Positions 16,447 to 25,424 of a stretch of DNA of 64,000 nucleotides are shown here, piece after piece. The notes under the pieces are model-generated. The model was given only the letters and a program-made list of their open reading frames with translations, searched no databases and was not told where the DNA came from. The translations under genes were made by a program, and so were the position numbers. Each line of letters starts with the position of its first letter. Within the stretch, counting starts at the first letter, position 1. The DNA lies in NCBI RefSeq assembly GCF_013133775.1, contig NZ_JABGBO010000006.1, forward strand, positions 62,001-126,000. The letters run 5' to 3'. Source of the DNA: Pelistega europaea. Its GTDB lineage: Bacteria > Pseudomonadota > Gammaproteobacteria > Burkholderiales > Burkholderiaceae_B.

Positions 16447-17574
16447 TTATCCTTGTCGAGAAAGCATAGTTTTAAACTGAACGAGAGCAATAATTAAGAA
16501 CAGGGTTCCCATACCAAGCATCTTGATAAGATGTATATGCACCATAGATAAAGGAGCCTGTTTAAATAATACCTGTTGTGCAAAAGTACTAAGAATAGTT
16601 TGTGGAGAAAATAGGGTGATATTCTGAATGAGTACAGGCATGTTTTCTACAGGGGAGGTAATACCTGAAAGCATATGCATGACCACATAAACAGGGATGC
16701 ATAATAACCCAAACTGCGGCATGGTTGGAGCAATAGTGGCTAGCAAAATGCCCAGGGATGCCATAGAAAATAGAAATACTACTACCCCTAGAGAGAATAG
16801 AGGAAACACGCGTAGTGGGATTGGTACGTCTAGTCCAATATGTACTACAAAATACAAAGACAAAATGGCAGCAGTAAGAATAATAGCTCCATTGGCTATA
16901 ATTTTAGATAAAGCGATTTCGCTAGAGCTAACAGGCATTACAAGCAAGTGTTCGATAGTGCCGCGTTCTCGTTCACGAATAACAGCAGCCCCTGAAAGGA
17001 GTAGGGTGATAAGGGAGATATTACCAACAACCTGCATAACACTCATAAACCAGCGACTGGTGTGATTGGGGTTATAAAGCACTTCTAGAGTCGGAGTGAT
17101 AATTCCTGAAGTTTGAGTGTCTTGTCGAAAAAATTTCTGTATTTCCGTAGCAAAAATACGTTGGATATAACCTGAGCCGATAGCCGCCTGTGTCATAGCG
17201 GTTGCATCGACAAGGAGTTGAATCTTGGGATTATATCCAGCTAATAAATCCGCTTGATAATTAGGCGGAATATCCAACACAAAAGAGTATTTACCCATAT
17301 CCATACTACGATCGACTTCTACAGCAGTAATTTCGACAGGAGGTTTAAATTGAGGGGCAAGCAAACTATCTATCAACTGTTTGGAGAGGGCAGAGCGATC
17401 GTTGTCTACCACTGCCACTGCGGCATTTTTCAGCTCTGTTGAGGTAGCAGATACCGATGTCCAAATCCCAAAGGTGAAAATATAGATAATAAGAATAAGT
17501 AATACCGAATCGCTAAACAGGCTCTTAAACTCTTTACCGGTAAGATACATAATATTCTTTAACCAACGCCACAT
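16447..17574 (-). CDS. yhhJ: ABC-2 type exporter permease, YhhJ-like
   Basis: A 375-residue ABC-2 permease: one N-terminal membrane span (residues about 22-42), a large periplasmic domain, then five C-terminal spans (about 180-370). The ERERGTIEHLLVMPVSSSEI loop characteristic of ABC-2 permeases is at about residue 200. It follows the RbbA-like ATPase/permease by 1 bp. The E. coli order yhiI-rbbA-yhhJ is reproduced, so it is presumably the second membrane half of the same exporter. The substrate is unknown. Confidence 0.85.
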   Translation of the reverse strand: MWRWLKNIMYLTGKEFKSLFSDSVLLILIIYIFTFGIWTSVSATSTELKNAAVAVVDNDRSALSKQLIDSLLAPQFKPPVEITAVEVDRSMDMGKYSFVLDIPPNYQADLLAGYNPKIQLLVDATAMTQAAIGSGYIQRIFATEIQKFFRQDTQTSGIITPTLEVLYNPNHTSRWFMSVMQVVGNISLITLLLSGAAVIRERERGTIEHLLVMPVSSSEIALSKIIANGAIILTAAILSLYFVVHIGLDVPIPLRVFPLFSLGVVVFLFSMASLGILLATIAPTMPQFGLLCIPVYVVMHMLSGITSPVENMPVLIQNITLFSPQTILSTFAQQVLFKQAPLSMVHIHLIKMLGMGTLFLIIALVQFKTMLSRQG

Positions 17575-17575
17575 A

Positions 17576-20368
17576 TTATTTCTCCTGTTTTTTCAATAAT
17601 ATCGTAGCAAAGCCTAGGAAAACACCGTAGAACATGGCTAGCATGGCATAGTTAAGAAAGAAATCTTTGACTCCTAATCCTTTGGTGAACGCCCCCAAAC
17701 TGATAAGTTGGAACCATGTACCTGGAAAACCGTGACCGATATAGTAAAGATAACTATCCAATGCCGAGGTGGGGTAAATTAAACCTGCAAAATTAATGGT
17801 CGGCAACATGGACAAAATGGCTGTGGCAAAAATAGCGGCGATTTGTGATTGTACAAAGCTAGACATAAGTAAACCAAAGCCTGTCGAGGCACAAATAACG
17901 AGTAAAGCCCCAATGCTAAGAGCAAGAAAGGAACCTTTAAGAGGTACACCAAACAGTACAATAGCAAACCATACTAGGATTAAGTAACTGACAAAGGATA
18001 GCATGATATAAGGGAGCTGTTTTCCCAGTAAGAATTGAAGAGTACTAGCAGGTGCCCCATAAAGATTCATAATAGACCCCAGTTCTTTCTCTCGAACAAC
18101 TCCTAGTGCTGTCATCATGGCAGGAACTAGCATCATAGCCAGCATAATGATACCGGGAGTAATAGCATAAACGCTACGGAAATCTTGGTTATACACAAAA
18201 CGAGTTTCTATAGGGGATTCAGAAGAAATGCTAATGTTGTAACGCTTAAGAATATCTTGCATATATTCGAGAATAATACCTTGTACCGAGGCCCCAAGAT
18301 TCTCTGCTAGAGAGGGATAAGAGCCATCTATCAAGAAAGCTACTTCAGGTTTTTCTTGACGTAGTAACTTTGCCCCATAATGCTCTGGAATTTCGATGAC
18401 TAGCTTAATTTCTCCCTCTTGCAACAAGTCTGTGGCTTCAAGGGAAGAGTAAATGTTACCTTGATCAATAAAGTAGTGAGAGCCATGAAAATGTTCAATT
18501 AAAGCACGGCTCTCAGAGGAGTTATCTCTATCTAGCACCACAAAACGTGTTGGTTTCACATCAAAAGAAATACTGGACGCCATTGTTAATAACATTAATA
18601 ACGGACCGCCTACAGCAAAGAATAAACGAATACGATCCCGCCAGAGTTCTTTAGCCTCACGGACAGCAAATGCCCACATCAGAGCAAACCAGGCACTAAA
18701 GGATGTGGACCGAGATTGTTGGTGTCTGGACAGTGTTTTTGTATTGTTGTTGGTGTTGTTGGTTTCTGTGCTGGGTTGCACAGGTGCTTTCATATTGTTT
18801 ACAACTGCTTTTGTATGGGTAGAAACATTATCTGATGTTTCTGGCTGCATATCACCGGCTTGCTCTAGATAGCGAATAAAAGCGTCTTCTAAAGTAGAGG
18901 TTTGCTGTGCAATGCGTAGTTCTTCTGGTGTCCCTATGGCGAGTACTCGTCCAGCATGCATAAATGAAATACGATCACAACGTTGTGCTTCATTCATAAA
19001 GTGTGTTGACACAAAAATGGTGATATGGTCTTCACGCGATAGACGAATAAGATACTGCCAAAATGTATCACGTGCAGCAGGGTCTACTCCAGAAGTGGGT
19101 TCATCAAGAATAAGCACCTCGGGTTTATGCAAGCAAGCGGCAGCTAATTGTAAGCGCTGACGTATCCCTAGAGGCAAAGAGGCAGGAGTCTGGTGTGCAA
19201 GATTGCTTAATTCAAACTGCTGCATGATTGCTTCAATACGCTGTTTTTTATCAGTTATTTGATAGAGTTTGGCGTGTAACTCTAGGTTTTGGTAGACTGT
19301 TAATTCTTCATATAGGGAAAAGGCTTGTGACATATATCCCACGCGTTTGCGGGTGGAAATATCACTGGCATTAATAGGACTTCCCAATAAAGTAGCACTA
19401 CCCTCTGATGAGTCTAGTAATCCTGTTAGCATCTTCATGGTGGTAGATTTACCGCAACCGTTGGATCCAAGGAAACCGAAAATCTCTCCTTTGGGAATAT
19501 CAAAGCTGACATGGTCTACGGCAACAAAATCACCGAATTTCTTGCTTAATCCCTCAGCACTAATGGCAGAAGGTGCGTTGGGAATGGGAACAAAAGGAGG
19601 AATCTGCAGTCCATCTACAGCACCTTGTTTGTCCTTGGGTAGGAGGCGAATATAGGCTTCTTCGAGTGTCTTGCAACCACTCTGCTCAATGATATTGCGT
19701 GTGAGATCGTTGGCAATAATATGCCCATCATCCATGGCAATAAGATATTCAAAATGCTCTGCCTCATCAATATATGCTGTCGACACAATCACGGTCATAC
19801 CGGGACTTTCTTGGCGTAAGTCATCGACAAGACGCCAGAACTGGCGACGAGATAAAGGGTCTACGCCTGTAGTAGGTTCATCAAGAATCAGTAGCTCAGG
19901 AGAATGGATGAGAGCACAACATAAGCTGAGTTTTTGTTTCATTCCTCCTGATAGCTTGCCTGCAGGACGCTCTTTAAAAGGTAACAGCCCTGTAGCAGTC
20001 AATAGACGATCTATGCGTTGTTCACGGTAAGCCTTTTCCAGTCCATAAAGGCGAGCATGGAAATCGACATTTTCGTAGATGGAAAGGGTGGGATAGAGGT
20101 TTTTGCCTAGGCCTTGAGGCATAAAGGCGATAAGGTGAGCAAGTTCTTTGCGTTGTTTTTTGTCTGTGACATCTTTGTCTAAAACTTGTACTTGCCCTGT
20201 TTGTAAAATCTTTACCCCAGCAATCAAGGATAACAATGTAGACTTACCGACCCCGTCGGGCCCTATCAGTGCCACTGTGTGGCCGTAAGGGATTTGTAGG
20301 CTTACAGCATCAAGTGCCAAGGTATCACCATAGCGATGACTAAGTTGAGAGACAGAAACGGCATCCAT
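17576..20368 (-). CDS. rbbA: Fused ABC ATPase-ATPase-permease, RbbA/YhiH-like
   Basis: A 930-residue fusion of two nucleotide-binding domains and one ABC-2 membrane domain. NBD1 has Walker A GPDGVGKST (36-44), signature LSGGMKQ (139-145) and Walker B LLILDEP (about 159-165). NBD2 has Walker A GSNGCGKST (301-309), a degenerate signature LPLGIRQR and Walker B VLILDEP. A linker rich in Thr/Asn (about 520-555) leads to a membrane domain with six spans. E. coli RbbA (911 residues) was named for ribosome association, but this gene set looks like an efflux system with membrane-fusion protein and outer-membrane channel. ATP hydrolysis is probably asymmetric, since only NBD1 keeps a canonical signature. 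Confidence 0.88.
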   Translation of the reverse strand: MDAVSVSQLSHRYGDTLALDAVSLQIPYGHTVALIGPDGVGKSTLLSLIAGVKILQTGQVQVLDKDVTDKKQRKELAHLIAFMPQGLGKNLYPTLSIYENVDFHARLYGLEKAYREQRIDRLLTATGLLPFKERPAGKLSGGMKQKLSLCCALIHSPELLILDEPTTGVDPLSRRQFWRLVDDLRQESPGMTVIVSTAYIDEAEHFEYLIAMDDGHIIANDLTRNIIEQSGCKTLEEAYIRLLPKDKQGAVDGLQIPPFVPIPNAPSAISAEGLSKKFGDFVAVDHVSFDIPKGEIFGFLGSNGCGKSTTMKMLTGLLDSSEGSATLLGSPINASDISTRKRVGYMSQAFSLYEELTVYQNLELHAKLYQITDKKQRIEAIMQQFELSNLAHQTPASLPLGIRQRLQLAAACLHKPEVLILDEPTSGVDPAARDTFWQYLIRLSREDHITIFVSTHFMNEAQRCDRISFMHAGRVLAIGTPEELRIAQQTSTLEDAFIRYLEQAGDMQPETSDNVSTHTKAVVNNMKAPVQPSTETNNTNNNTKTLSRHQQSRSTSFSAWFALMWAFAVREAKELWRDRIRLFFAVGGPLLMLLTMASSISFDVKPTRFVVLDRDNSSESRALIEHFHGSHYFIDQGNIYSSLEATDLLQEGEIKLVIEIPEHYGAKLLRQEKPEVAFLIDGSYPSLAENLGASVQGIILEYMQDILKRYNISISSESPIETRFVYNQDFRSVYAITPGIIMLAMMLVPAMMTALGVVREKELGSIMNLYGAPASTLQFLLGKQLPYIMLSFVSYLILVWFAIVLFGVPLKGSFLALSIGALLVICASTGFGLLMSSFVQSQIAAIFATAILSMLPTINFAGLIYPTSALDSYLYYIGHGFPGTWFQLISLGAFTKGLGVKDFFLNYAMLAMFYGVFLGFATILLKKQEK

Positions 20369-20398
20369 AAATGTTATTCTCGAATATCTGTAACTAGT

Positions 20399-21370
20399 TT
20401 ATTTTTTGGGTAGTTTTACAGCGAGATCATCCGGCCATGCCGCTTGAGGGTCGTACTTTACATAGCCTAAAGCTGTCATACCCCCTTTGAATAATCCAGG
20501 GTATTGGGTGGCGATGGTATGGTCAATAGAGAGTTTGACTTTAAACATTAATTTGGTACGCTCTTCTTGGGTTTCTACAGATTTTGGCGTAAATTGTGCA
20601 TCAGCAGCGATAAATTGCACTTTAGCTGGAAAAATTGCATCAATACCCTCAATTTGGATACGGGCTTCATCCCCAATGCGAAGTGGATTGGTTTGCTGTG
20701 GAGGCAAATAAATATTGAGATAAGCATCTTCGGTATCTAATAGGCTCATAACCTTACCGCCAGCAGGAATTACCGTGCCTAACTCAGCTATTTTGTATTC
20801 GATACGACCATGAATAGGGGATTTGATGGCGTAATCATCCAACATATCTTGAACTTGGGTTTGTTGAGCTTGAGCCTGCTGGATTCCGCTCTCTGCCTCA
20901 GATTTGGCTGCCTGTGTTGCATTAAACTTTGCTAACAAGGCTGAATATTGGGTTTGATGACGAGCCAACTCTGTACTAGAAATTAATTTACTTTTATACA
21001 GTTGTTGTGCATTATCCAACTCTAATTTAGCTAGCTTAAGTTGTTTATCTACAGCATCTAATTCTGATTTGGCTCGTTGGACGGCTTCTTGGGTTTGGCG
21101 TTGTTTTGCTTGGATTTGAGCCATTTGAGCCTTGACTTGTGCATCGTCTAGACGTACTAAAACCTGCCCCGCTTGTACTTCATCTCCTTCACCCACAAGA
21201 ATCTCTTGTACTCGTCCTGCATAGAGGGTAGCAATATCCAATCGAGTCAGGTTAAGGCGACCATTAACCTGGGCAATCCCTTTGTAATCTGCTTTTTGGA
21301 GAGTGAAATTTTGCCATATTCCCACGGCAACTAATCCTAACACCGCTACAGCGAGTAGAATTTTTTTCAT
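20399..21370 (-). CDS. yhiI: Membrane-fusion (HlyD/YhiI-like) exporter subunit
   Basis: A 323-residue periplasmic adaptor anchored by an N-terminal span (residues 3-20). After it come the first half of a biotinyl-lipoyl domain (GRVQEILVGEGDEVQAGQVL), a long alpha-hairpin of Gln/Ala heptads (about 85-185), and the second half (IKSPIHGRIEYKIAELGTVI). The start at 21370 has an AAGGAC ribosome binding site; an upstream in-frame start 54 bp earlier does not. It is the first gene of the exporter unit, 30 bp before rbbA, and bridges the inner-membrane pump to the outer-membrane channel. Confidence 0.88.
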   Translation of the reverse strand: MKKILLAVAVLGLVAVGIWQNFTLQKADYKGIAQVNGRLNLTRLDIATLYAGRVQEILVGEGDEVQAGQVLVRLDDAQVKAQMAQIQAKQRQTQEAVQRAKSELDAVDKQLKLAKLELDNAQQLYKSKLISSTELARHQTQYSALLAKFNATQAAKSEAESGIQQAQAQQTQVQDMLDDYAIKSPIHGRIEYKIAELGTVIPAGGKVMSLLDTEDAYLNIYLPPQQTNPLRIGDEARIQIEGIDAIFPAKVQFIAADAQFTPKSVETQEERTKLMFKVKLSIDHTIATQYPGLFKGGMTALGYVKYDPQAAWPDDLAVKLPKK

Positions 21371-21477
21371 AGTTTTGTCCTTGATTTTATTAATTACTTG
21401 CAATACTTTATTGTAGGACAACAAACCTTGGCTGACAATTACTTCCTAGCAACTCATTGTATATTATCAATAGACAA

Positions 21478-21541
21478 ACGCCTGTCAAATATGGTTACTA
21501 GCCCTTTTCGCTAGTCCTATAAGACAGGCGTGTTAAAAGTA
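21478..21541 (-). terminator. Nested hairpin between min genes and exporter operon
   Basis: On the minus strand a 9-bp outer stem (ACGCCTGTC with GACAGGCGT, 21533-21541 and 21478-21486) encloses a 6-bp inner stem ACTAGC/GCTAGT (21510-21515 and 21497-21502). A short T-rich stretch (TTTGTCTATT) follows. It probably ends the glnS-min transcript, though the size and two-tier shape are more than a simple terminator needs. Confidence 0.5.
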
Positions 21542-21552
21542 TTAGGAAATAG

Positions 21553-21846
21553 TTATGCTTGTTGAGATTTGACACGTGCTGCGGCCATCTCTTCTGGAGA
21601 CATCTCAATCTTAACTTCTAATACCTCAAGTGAGTCTTGTTTATCGAGGTTGACTTTAATGTCATCAGGATTAATTTTGATGTACTTAGAAATCACCTCA
21701 ATAAGTTCACGTTGTAACTGCGGCAAAAAATCAGGTGTGGCACCATCAGTAGTCTCGCGGTCACGAATCAGAATAAGTTTAAGACGATCCTTGGCTACCT
21801 CATTGCTTTTCTTTTTCTCACCTAATAAGAATTTAAGAAATGACAT
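21553..21846 (-). CDS. minE: Cell division topological specificity factor MinE
   Basis: A 97-residue MinE. It has an N-terminal membrane-targeting/anti-MinCD helix (residues about 1-35, with [12 protein letters not shown] as the MinD-contacting strand) and a C-terminal topological domain ([22 protein letters not shown]). It drives MinD off the membrane at the poles, placing the division site at midcell. It ends the minC-minD-minE unit, 3 bp behind minD. Confidence 0.96.
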   Translation of the reverse strand: MSFLKFLLGEKKKSNEVAKDRLKLILIRDRETTDGATPDFLPQLQRELIEVISKYIKINPDDIKVNLDKQDSLEVLEVKIEMSPEEMAAARVKSQQA

Positions 21847-21849
21847 AAG

Positions 21850-22662
21850 TTAGCCTCCGAATAGTTTTTTGAAAAAACCAGGCTTCACATATTCAGTGAA
21901 GCGAAGAGGGACCTCTTTACCTAGGTAGCGTTCAACAATGTCCATATAGGCTTGTGCTACTTCTGTCTCGGTATTGTGAATAGCAGGAACACCCATATTA
22001 GAGGCTTGTAGGATGTCTTGGGATTCTGGTACAACACCGATAAGATTAATATGAAGAATATCGTTAATATCTTCGATAGAGAGCATCTCACCATCAGCTA
22101 CACGTTTGGGATTGTAGCGAGTGATGATAAGGTGTGTTTTAACAGGCTCGCCTCCTTCAAGGGCACGTTTGGTTTTGGCTTGAAGAATACCCAAAATACG
22201 GTCAGAGTCGCGTACTGAAGAAACTTCAGGGTTGGTTACAACAAGAGCATCATCGGCAAAGTGTAGTGCCATCAAGGCACCGGTCTCGATACCTGCAGGA
22301 GAGTCGCATACGATATACTCAAAGCCCATGTCTTTGAGTTCTTTCATGACGCGTTCAACACCCTCTAGGGTGAGAGCATCTTTGTCTCGTGTTTGTGAAG
22401 CAGGAAGAATGTAAAGGTTTTCAAGGTTTTTGTCCTTGATGAGAGCTTGGTTAAGAGTAGCTTCTTGCTGAATAACATTGATAAAATCGTAAACAACACG
22501 ACGCTCACAACCCATGATAAGGTCAAGATTACGCAAGCCAACATCAAAGTCAATAACAGCTGTTTTATGACCTTTCATCGCTAAGCCTGATGCAAAGCTA
22601 GCGCTAGTCGTGGTTTTACCGACACCACCTTTACCTGAAGTAACAACAATAACACGAGACAT
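21850..22662 (-). CDS. minD: Septum site-determining ATPase MinD
   Basis: A 270-residue deviant-Walker-A ATPase. SGKGGVGKTT (residues 9-18) holds the signature lysine K11 and catalytic K16, and the C-terminal amphipathic membrane-targeting helix includes GFFKKLFGG. The start at 22662 has AGAGGGA at good distance and gives the family-standard MSRVIVVTSGKGG N-terminus; an in-frame start 54 bp upstream would add an unsupported leader. It recruits MinC to the membrane and is displaced by MinE. It is followed by minE after 3 bp, and minC lies 104 bp upstream. Confidence 0.96.
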   Translation of the reverse strand: MSRVIVVTSGKGGVGKTTTSASFASGLAMKGHKTAVIDFDVGLRNLDLIMGCERRVVYDFINVIQQEATLNQALIKDKNLENLYILPASQTRDKDALTLEGVERVMKELKDMGFEYIVCDSPAGIETGALMALHFADDALVVTNPEVSSVRDSDRILGILQAKTKRALEGGEPVKTHLIITRYNPKRVADGEMLSIEDINDILHINLIGVVPESQDILQASNMGVPAIHNTETEVAQAYMDIVERYLGKEVPLRFTEYVKPGFFKKLFGG

Positions 22663-22766
22663 GAATGAATTCCCTCTGAGATAAAAACTATTCCCTAATC
22701 TTACCGCAAAATGCACTTAAATATCACTCAATTTGCGGTTTGACAATGAAGAAAATAAGCAAATTA

Positions 22767-23558
22767 TTAAGACTTGATTAAATCAAATGATAACGTTTCG
22801 TTTTTAAGACTTACCATCGTAGGTTTTTTTAGTGTATCTGGTGCTCCATCACCATCAAATAGACGGTAAATACCAGCAATAGCGACTAGTTGTGGGTCTA
22901 GATGTGTCGTAAAAATACGCGCGTCGCCATTGCCTTTGGCTCCAGCGATTGCACGACCTAATAAATGACCATAAACATGGATATTGCCATCTGCAATGAC
23001 CTCGGCACCATGACCCACATTTCCTACGATGATTAAATCACCTCCTGCGGCATAGACTCGTTCGCCTGAACGTAACTGACGGTCCACTAGCAAAGTAGCA
23101 GCTCCGGAAGCAGCGGGGGATGTACTGGCATTATCTTTATTAGTAGCACTAGTGGCAGGTACTTCACGTTTAGGGGCAACTGGAGCAGTAGATGATTTAT
23201 CCTGCATGGTTTTTGGGGGCTGAGAGGAAACCTCTTCTGTTGTAGAAGTGGTTTTTTTGCTTAAATCAATATGCTCAAATCCCTCATCAAGTACTGTGGG
23301 TAATAAGCGAGCATTGGTATAGATACCAAGTACAGATAGCTTATTTTCCTCTAGAACAGTTGCGAGTTTCTTCCAAGGCAGTGGTTGCACAATGCCATAA
23401 GCATCAATAATGATAGATTCTCCATGGAAAAAATCACCAGCATCACTGAAATGCAGACGTAAGGCTTTGACAATGCCACTAAAATCAGTGCTTTTAAGTA
23501 CTAAACGAAGGTGGTTATTAATTCTTTTAATATCAAAAAGATGTGTGTTAGTACTCAT
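22767..23558 (-). CDS. minC: Septum site-determining protein MinC
   Basis: A 263-residue FtsZ-assembly inhibitor. The N-terminal FtsZ-binding domain (about 1-100) is joined by a Ser/Thr/Ala-rich linker (about 105-155) to the C-terminal right-handed beta-helix (VDRQLRSGERVYAAGGDLIIVG and GAEVIADGNIHVYGHLLGRAIAG), which dimerises and binds MinD. The linker makes it longer than E. coli MinC (231). The ATG at 23558 overlaps the glnS stop as TAATG, with GGGGT upstream; an ATG four codons earlier is the alternative. Coupling of minC to glnS is notable. Confidence 0.93.
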   Translation of the reverse strand: MSTNTHLFDIKRINNHLRLVLKSTDFSGIVKALRLHFSDAGDFFHGESIIIDAYGIVQPLPWKKLATVLEENKLSVLGIYTNARLLPTVLDEGFEHIDLSKKTTSTTEEVSSQPPKTMQDKSSTAPVAPKREVPATSATNKDNASTSPAASGAATLLVDRQLRSGERVYAAGGDLIIVGNVGHGAEVIADGNIHVYGHLLGRAIAGAKGNGDARIFTTHLDPQLVAIAGIYRLFDGDGAPDTLKKPTMVSLKNETLSFDLIKS

Positions 23559-25321
23559 TATGAACCCCATGAGTCGCGTAAGGTTACGCTACGATTAATG
23601 ATAGGTTTATCGGCAGTCGAGTCTTGGTCAGCAATGAAATAGCCTAGACGCTCAAATTGCCATTGATTGCCTGCACTAGTGTCTAGACCAGGCTCAAGCC
23701 ATGCTTGTACGGTTTGCAAAGAATTAGGATTTAAAAAGTCGAGATAATTCTTGTCGCCGTAGTCTGGTGCAGGGTCAGTAAATAAGCGATCATATAAATT
23801 CACTGTCGCAGGAATTGCATACTTCGTACTTACCCAAGTGATGTTGCCTTTGACCTTAACGCTGTCAGAACCAGGAGTACCACTCTTAGTATCAGGTAGG
23901 TATTCTACATGTACCTCGGTGATTTCCCCTTGTTCATTTTTTACAAAACCAGTACAACGTACAACATAGGCATATTTGAGACGTACGGTGTTACCAGGGA
24001 ATAGTCGGAAGTACTTTTTAGGTGGCTCTTCACGGAAATCATCACGCTCAATCCATAGCTCACGAGTTAAGGGGAATTCCCGTTTCCCTGCTTCTGGATT
24101 ATGTGGATTGATTGGTGCAAAGCAAGCCTCTTCATGGTCTTCAGGTAGGTTAGTAATGACTAACTTAATCGGATCTAGCACCGCAACAGCACGAGGAGCA
24201 ATAGGATCCAAGTCATCACGTAAAGCCTGTTCTAAGACACTGTAATCAATGTTGGAGTCTGCTTTAGATACACCAAGGCGCTCAACAAATAGGCGTAGAG
24301 CAGCAGGAGTGTAACCGCGGCGGCGTAACCCTACAAGTGTTGGCATGCGAGGGTCATCCCAACCATTGACATAACCTTCTTCTACTAAGCGAAGTAATTT
24401 ACGTTTGCTGGTGACGATATACTTCATCTTAAGGCGAGCAAATTCGTATTGTTTAGGAAGAGGTTCTTTTAATAGACCAAAAGAGAGCAATTTCTCTAGC
24501 AACCAATCGTAGAAAGGTCGTTGATCTTCAAATTCCAATGTGCAAATGCTATGAGTAATCCCCTCAAGTGCATCCTCGATGGGGTGGGCATAAGTGTACA
24601 TAGGGTAGATTGGCCATGTATTGCCTGTGCGATGATGTTCGGCATGACGGATACGATAAATCACTGGGTCGCGCATATTAATGTTGGGCGACTGCATATT
24701 AATCTTGGCACGTAATGCCATGCTACCATTGGGATGCTTACCCTCACGCATTTCTTGAAAACGAGTAAGAGACTCTGCAATGGGACGATCTCGCCAAGGA
24801 GAATCAACTCCTGGTTCGGTAAAATTGCCACGCATTTTAGCGATTTCTTCAGGAGACTGTTCGTCCACATAGGCATCGCCATTTTTAATCAAGGCAATCG
24901 CAAACTCATACATGTATTCAAAATAATCACTAGCAAAGTAGAGGTTACAATAGCCTTTCTCTTTGTTTTCCCAGTCAAAACCTAACCATCTGACACTATC
25001 TTGGATAGTGTCCACATATTCTTGATCTTCTTTTTCAGGATTGGTATCGTCAAAGCGCAAATGGCAAACACCCCCATAGTCACGGGCTAATCCAAAGTTG
25101 ATAATGATACTTTTGGCATGTCCAATATGGAGATAACCGTTGGGTTCGGGTGGGAAACGAGTACGAATACGAGCTGGATCCTTGGTGCCTGTTTCTTGGA
25201 CAGAAGCAGGACCAGGTACACCTGCCCAACGTTTGCCACGAAATCGCTCTGCACTTAAGTCATTTTCGATAATAGTACGTAGAAAATTAGAAACTGGTGT
25301 TTCTGTAGAATGCGTTGTCAT
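23558..25321 (-). CDS. glnS: Glutamine-tRNA ligase
   Basis: A 587-residue class I aminoacyl-tRNA synthetase that charges tRNA-Gln. The HIGH motif is in PEPNGYLHIGHAKS. The KMSKS-equivalent reads VTSKRKL, where E. coli has VMSKRKL. Both C-terminal beta-barrel anticodon-binding domains follow. The presence of GlnRS means that glutaminyl-tRNA is made directly and not by amidation of Glu-tRNA. Length is slightly above E. coli (554) because of an N-terminal extension. Its stop overlaps the minC start, so the min genes are probably co-transcribed with this housekeeping gene. Confidence 0.96.
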   Translation of the reverse strand: MTTHSTETPVSNFLRTIIENDLSAERFRGKRWAGVPGPASVQETGTKDPARIRTRFPPEPNGYLHIGHAKSIIINFGLARDYGGVCHLRFDDTNPEKEDQEYVDTIQDSVRWLGFDWENKEKGYCNLYFASDYFEYMYEFAIALIKNGDAYVDEQSPEEIAKMRGNFTEPGVDSPWRDRPIAESLTRFQEMREGKHPNGSMALRAKINMQSPNINMRDPVIYRIRHAEHHRTGNTWPIYPMYTYAHPIEDALEGITHSICTLEFEDQRPFYDWLLEKLLSFGLLKEPLPKQYEFARLKMKYIVTSKRKLLRLVEEGYVNGWDDPRMPTLVGLRRRGYTPAALRLFVERLGVSKADSNIDYSVLEQALRDDLDPIAPRAVAVLDPIKLVITNLPEDHEEACFAPINPHNPEAGKREFPLTRELWIERDDFREEPPKKYFRLFPGNTVRLKYAYVVRCTGFVKNEQGEITEVHVEYLPDTKSGTPGSDSVKVKGNITWVSTKYAIPATVNLYDRLFTDPAPDYGDKNYLDFLNPNSLQTVQAWLEPGLDTSAGNQWQFERLGYFIADQDSTADKPIINRSVTLRDSWGS

Positions 25322-25424
25322 GCTATTGAAAAATTAAGAAAGTTAATGCATTAAACTGTAAAAGCAACATTATAGTATATTGCTCGCTTATCTTTTGATA
25401 ATCGGGGAAATTTAAGACAAGAGA

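Noticed and set aside
22663-22716. Earlier start for minD
   Set aside because: It adds 18 residues not found in MinD; ATG 22662 has AGAGGGA and gives the standard N-terminus.
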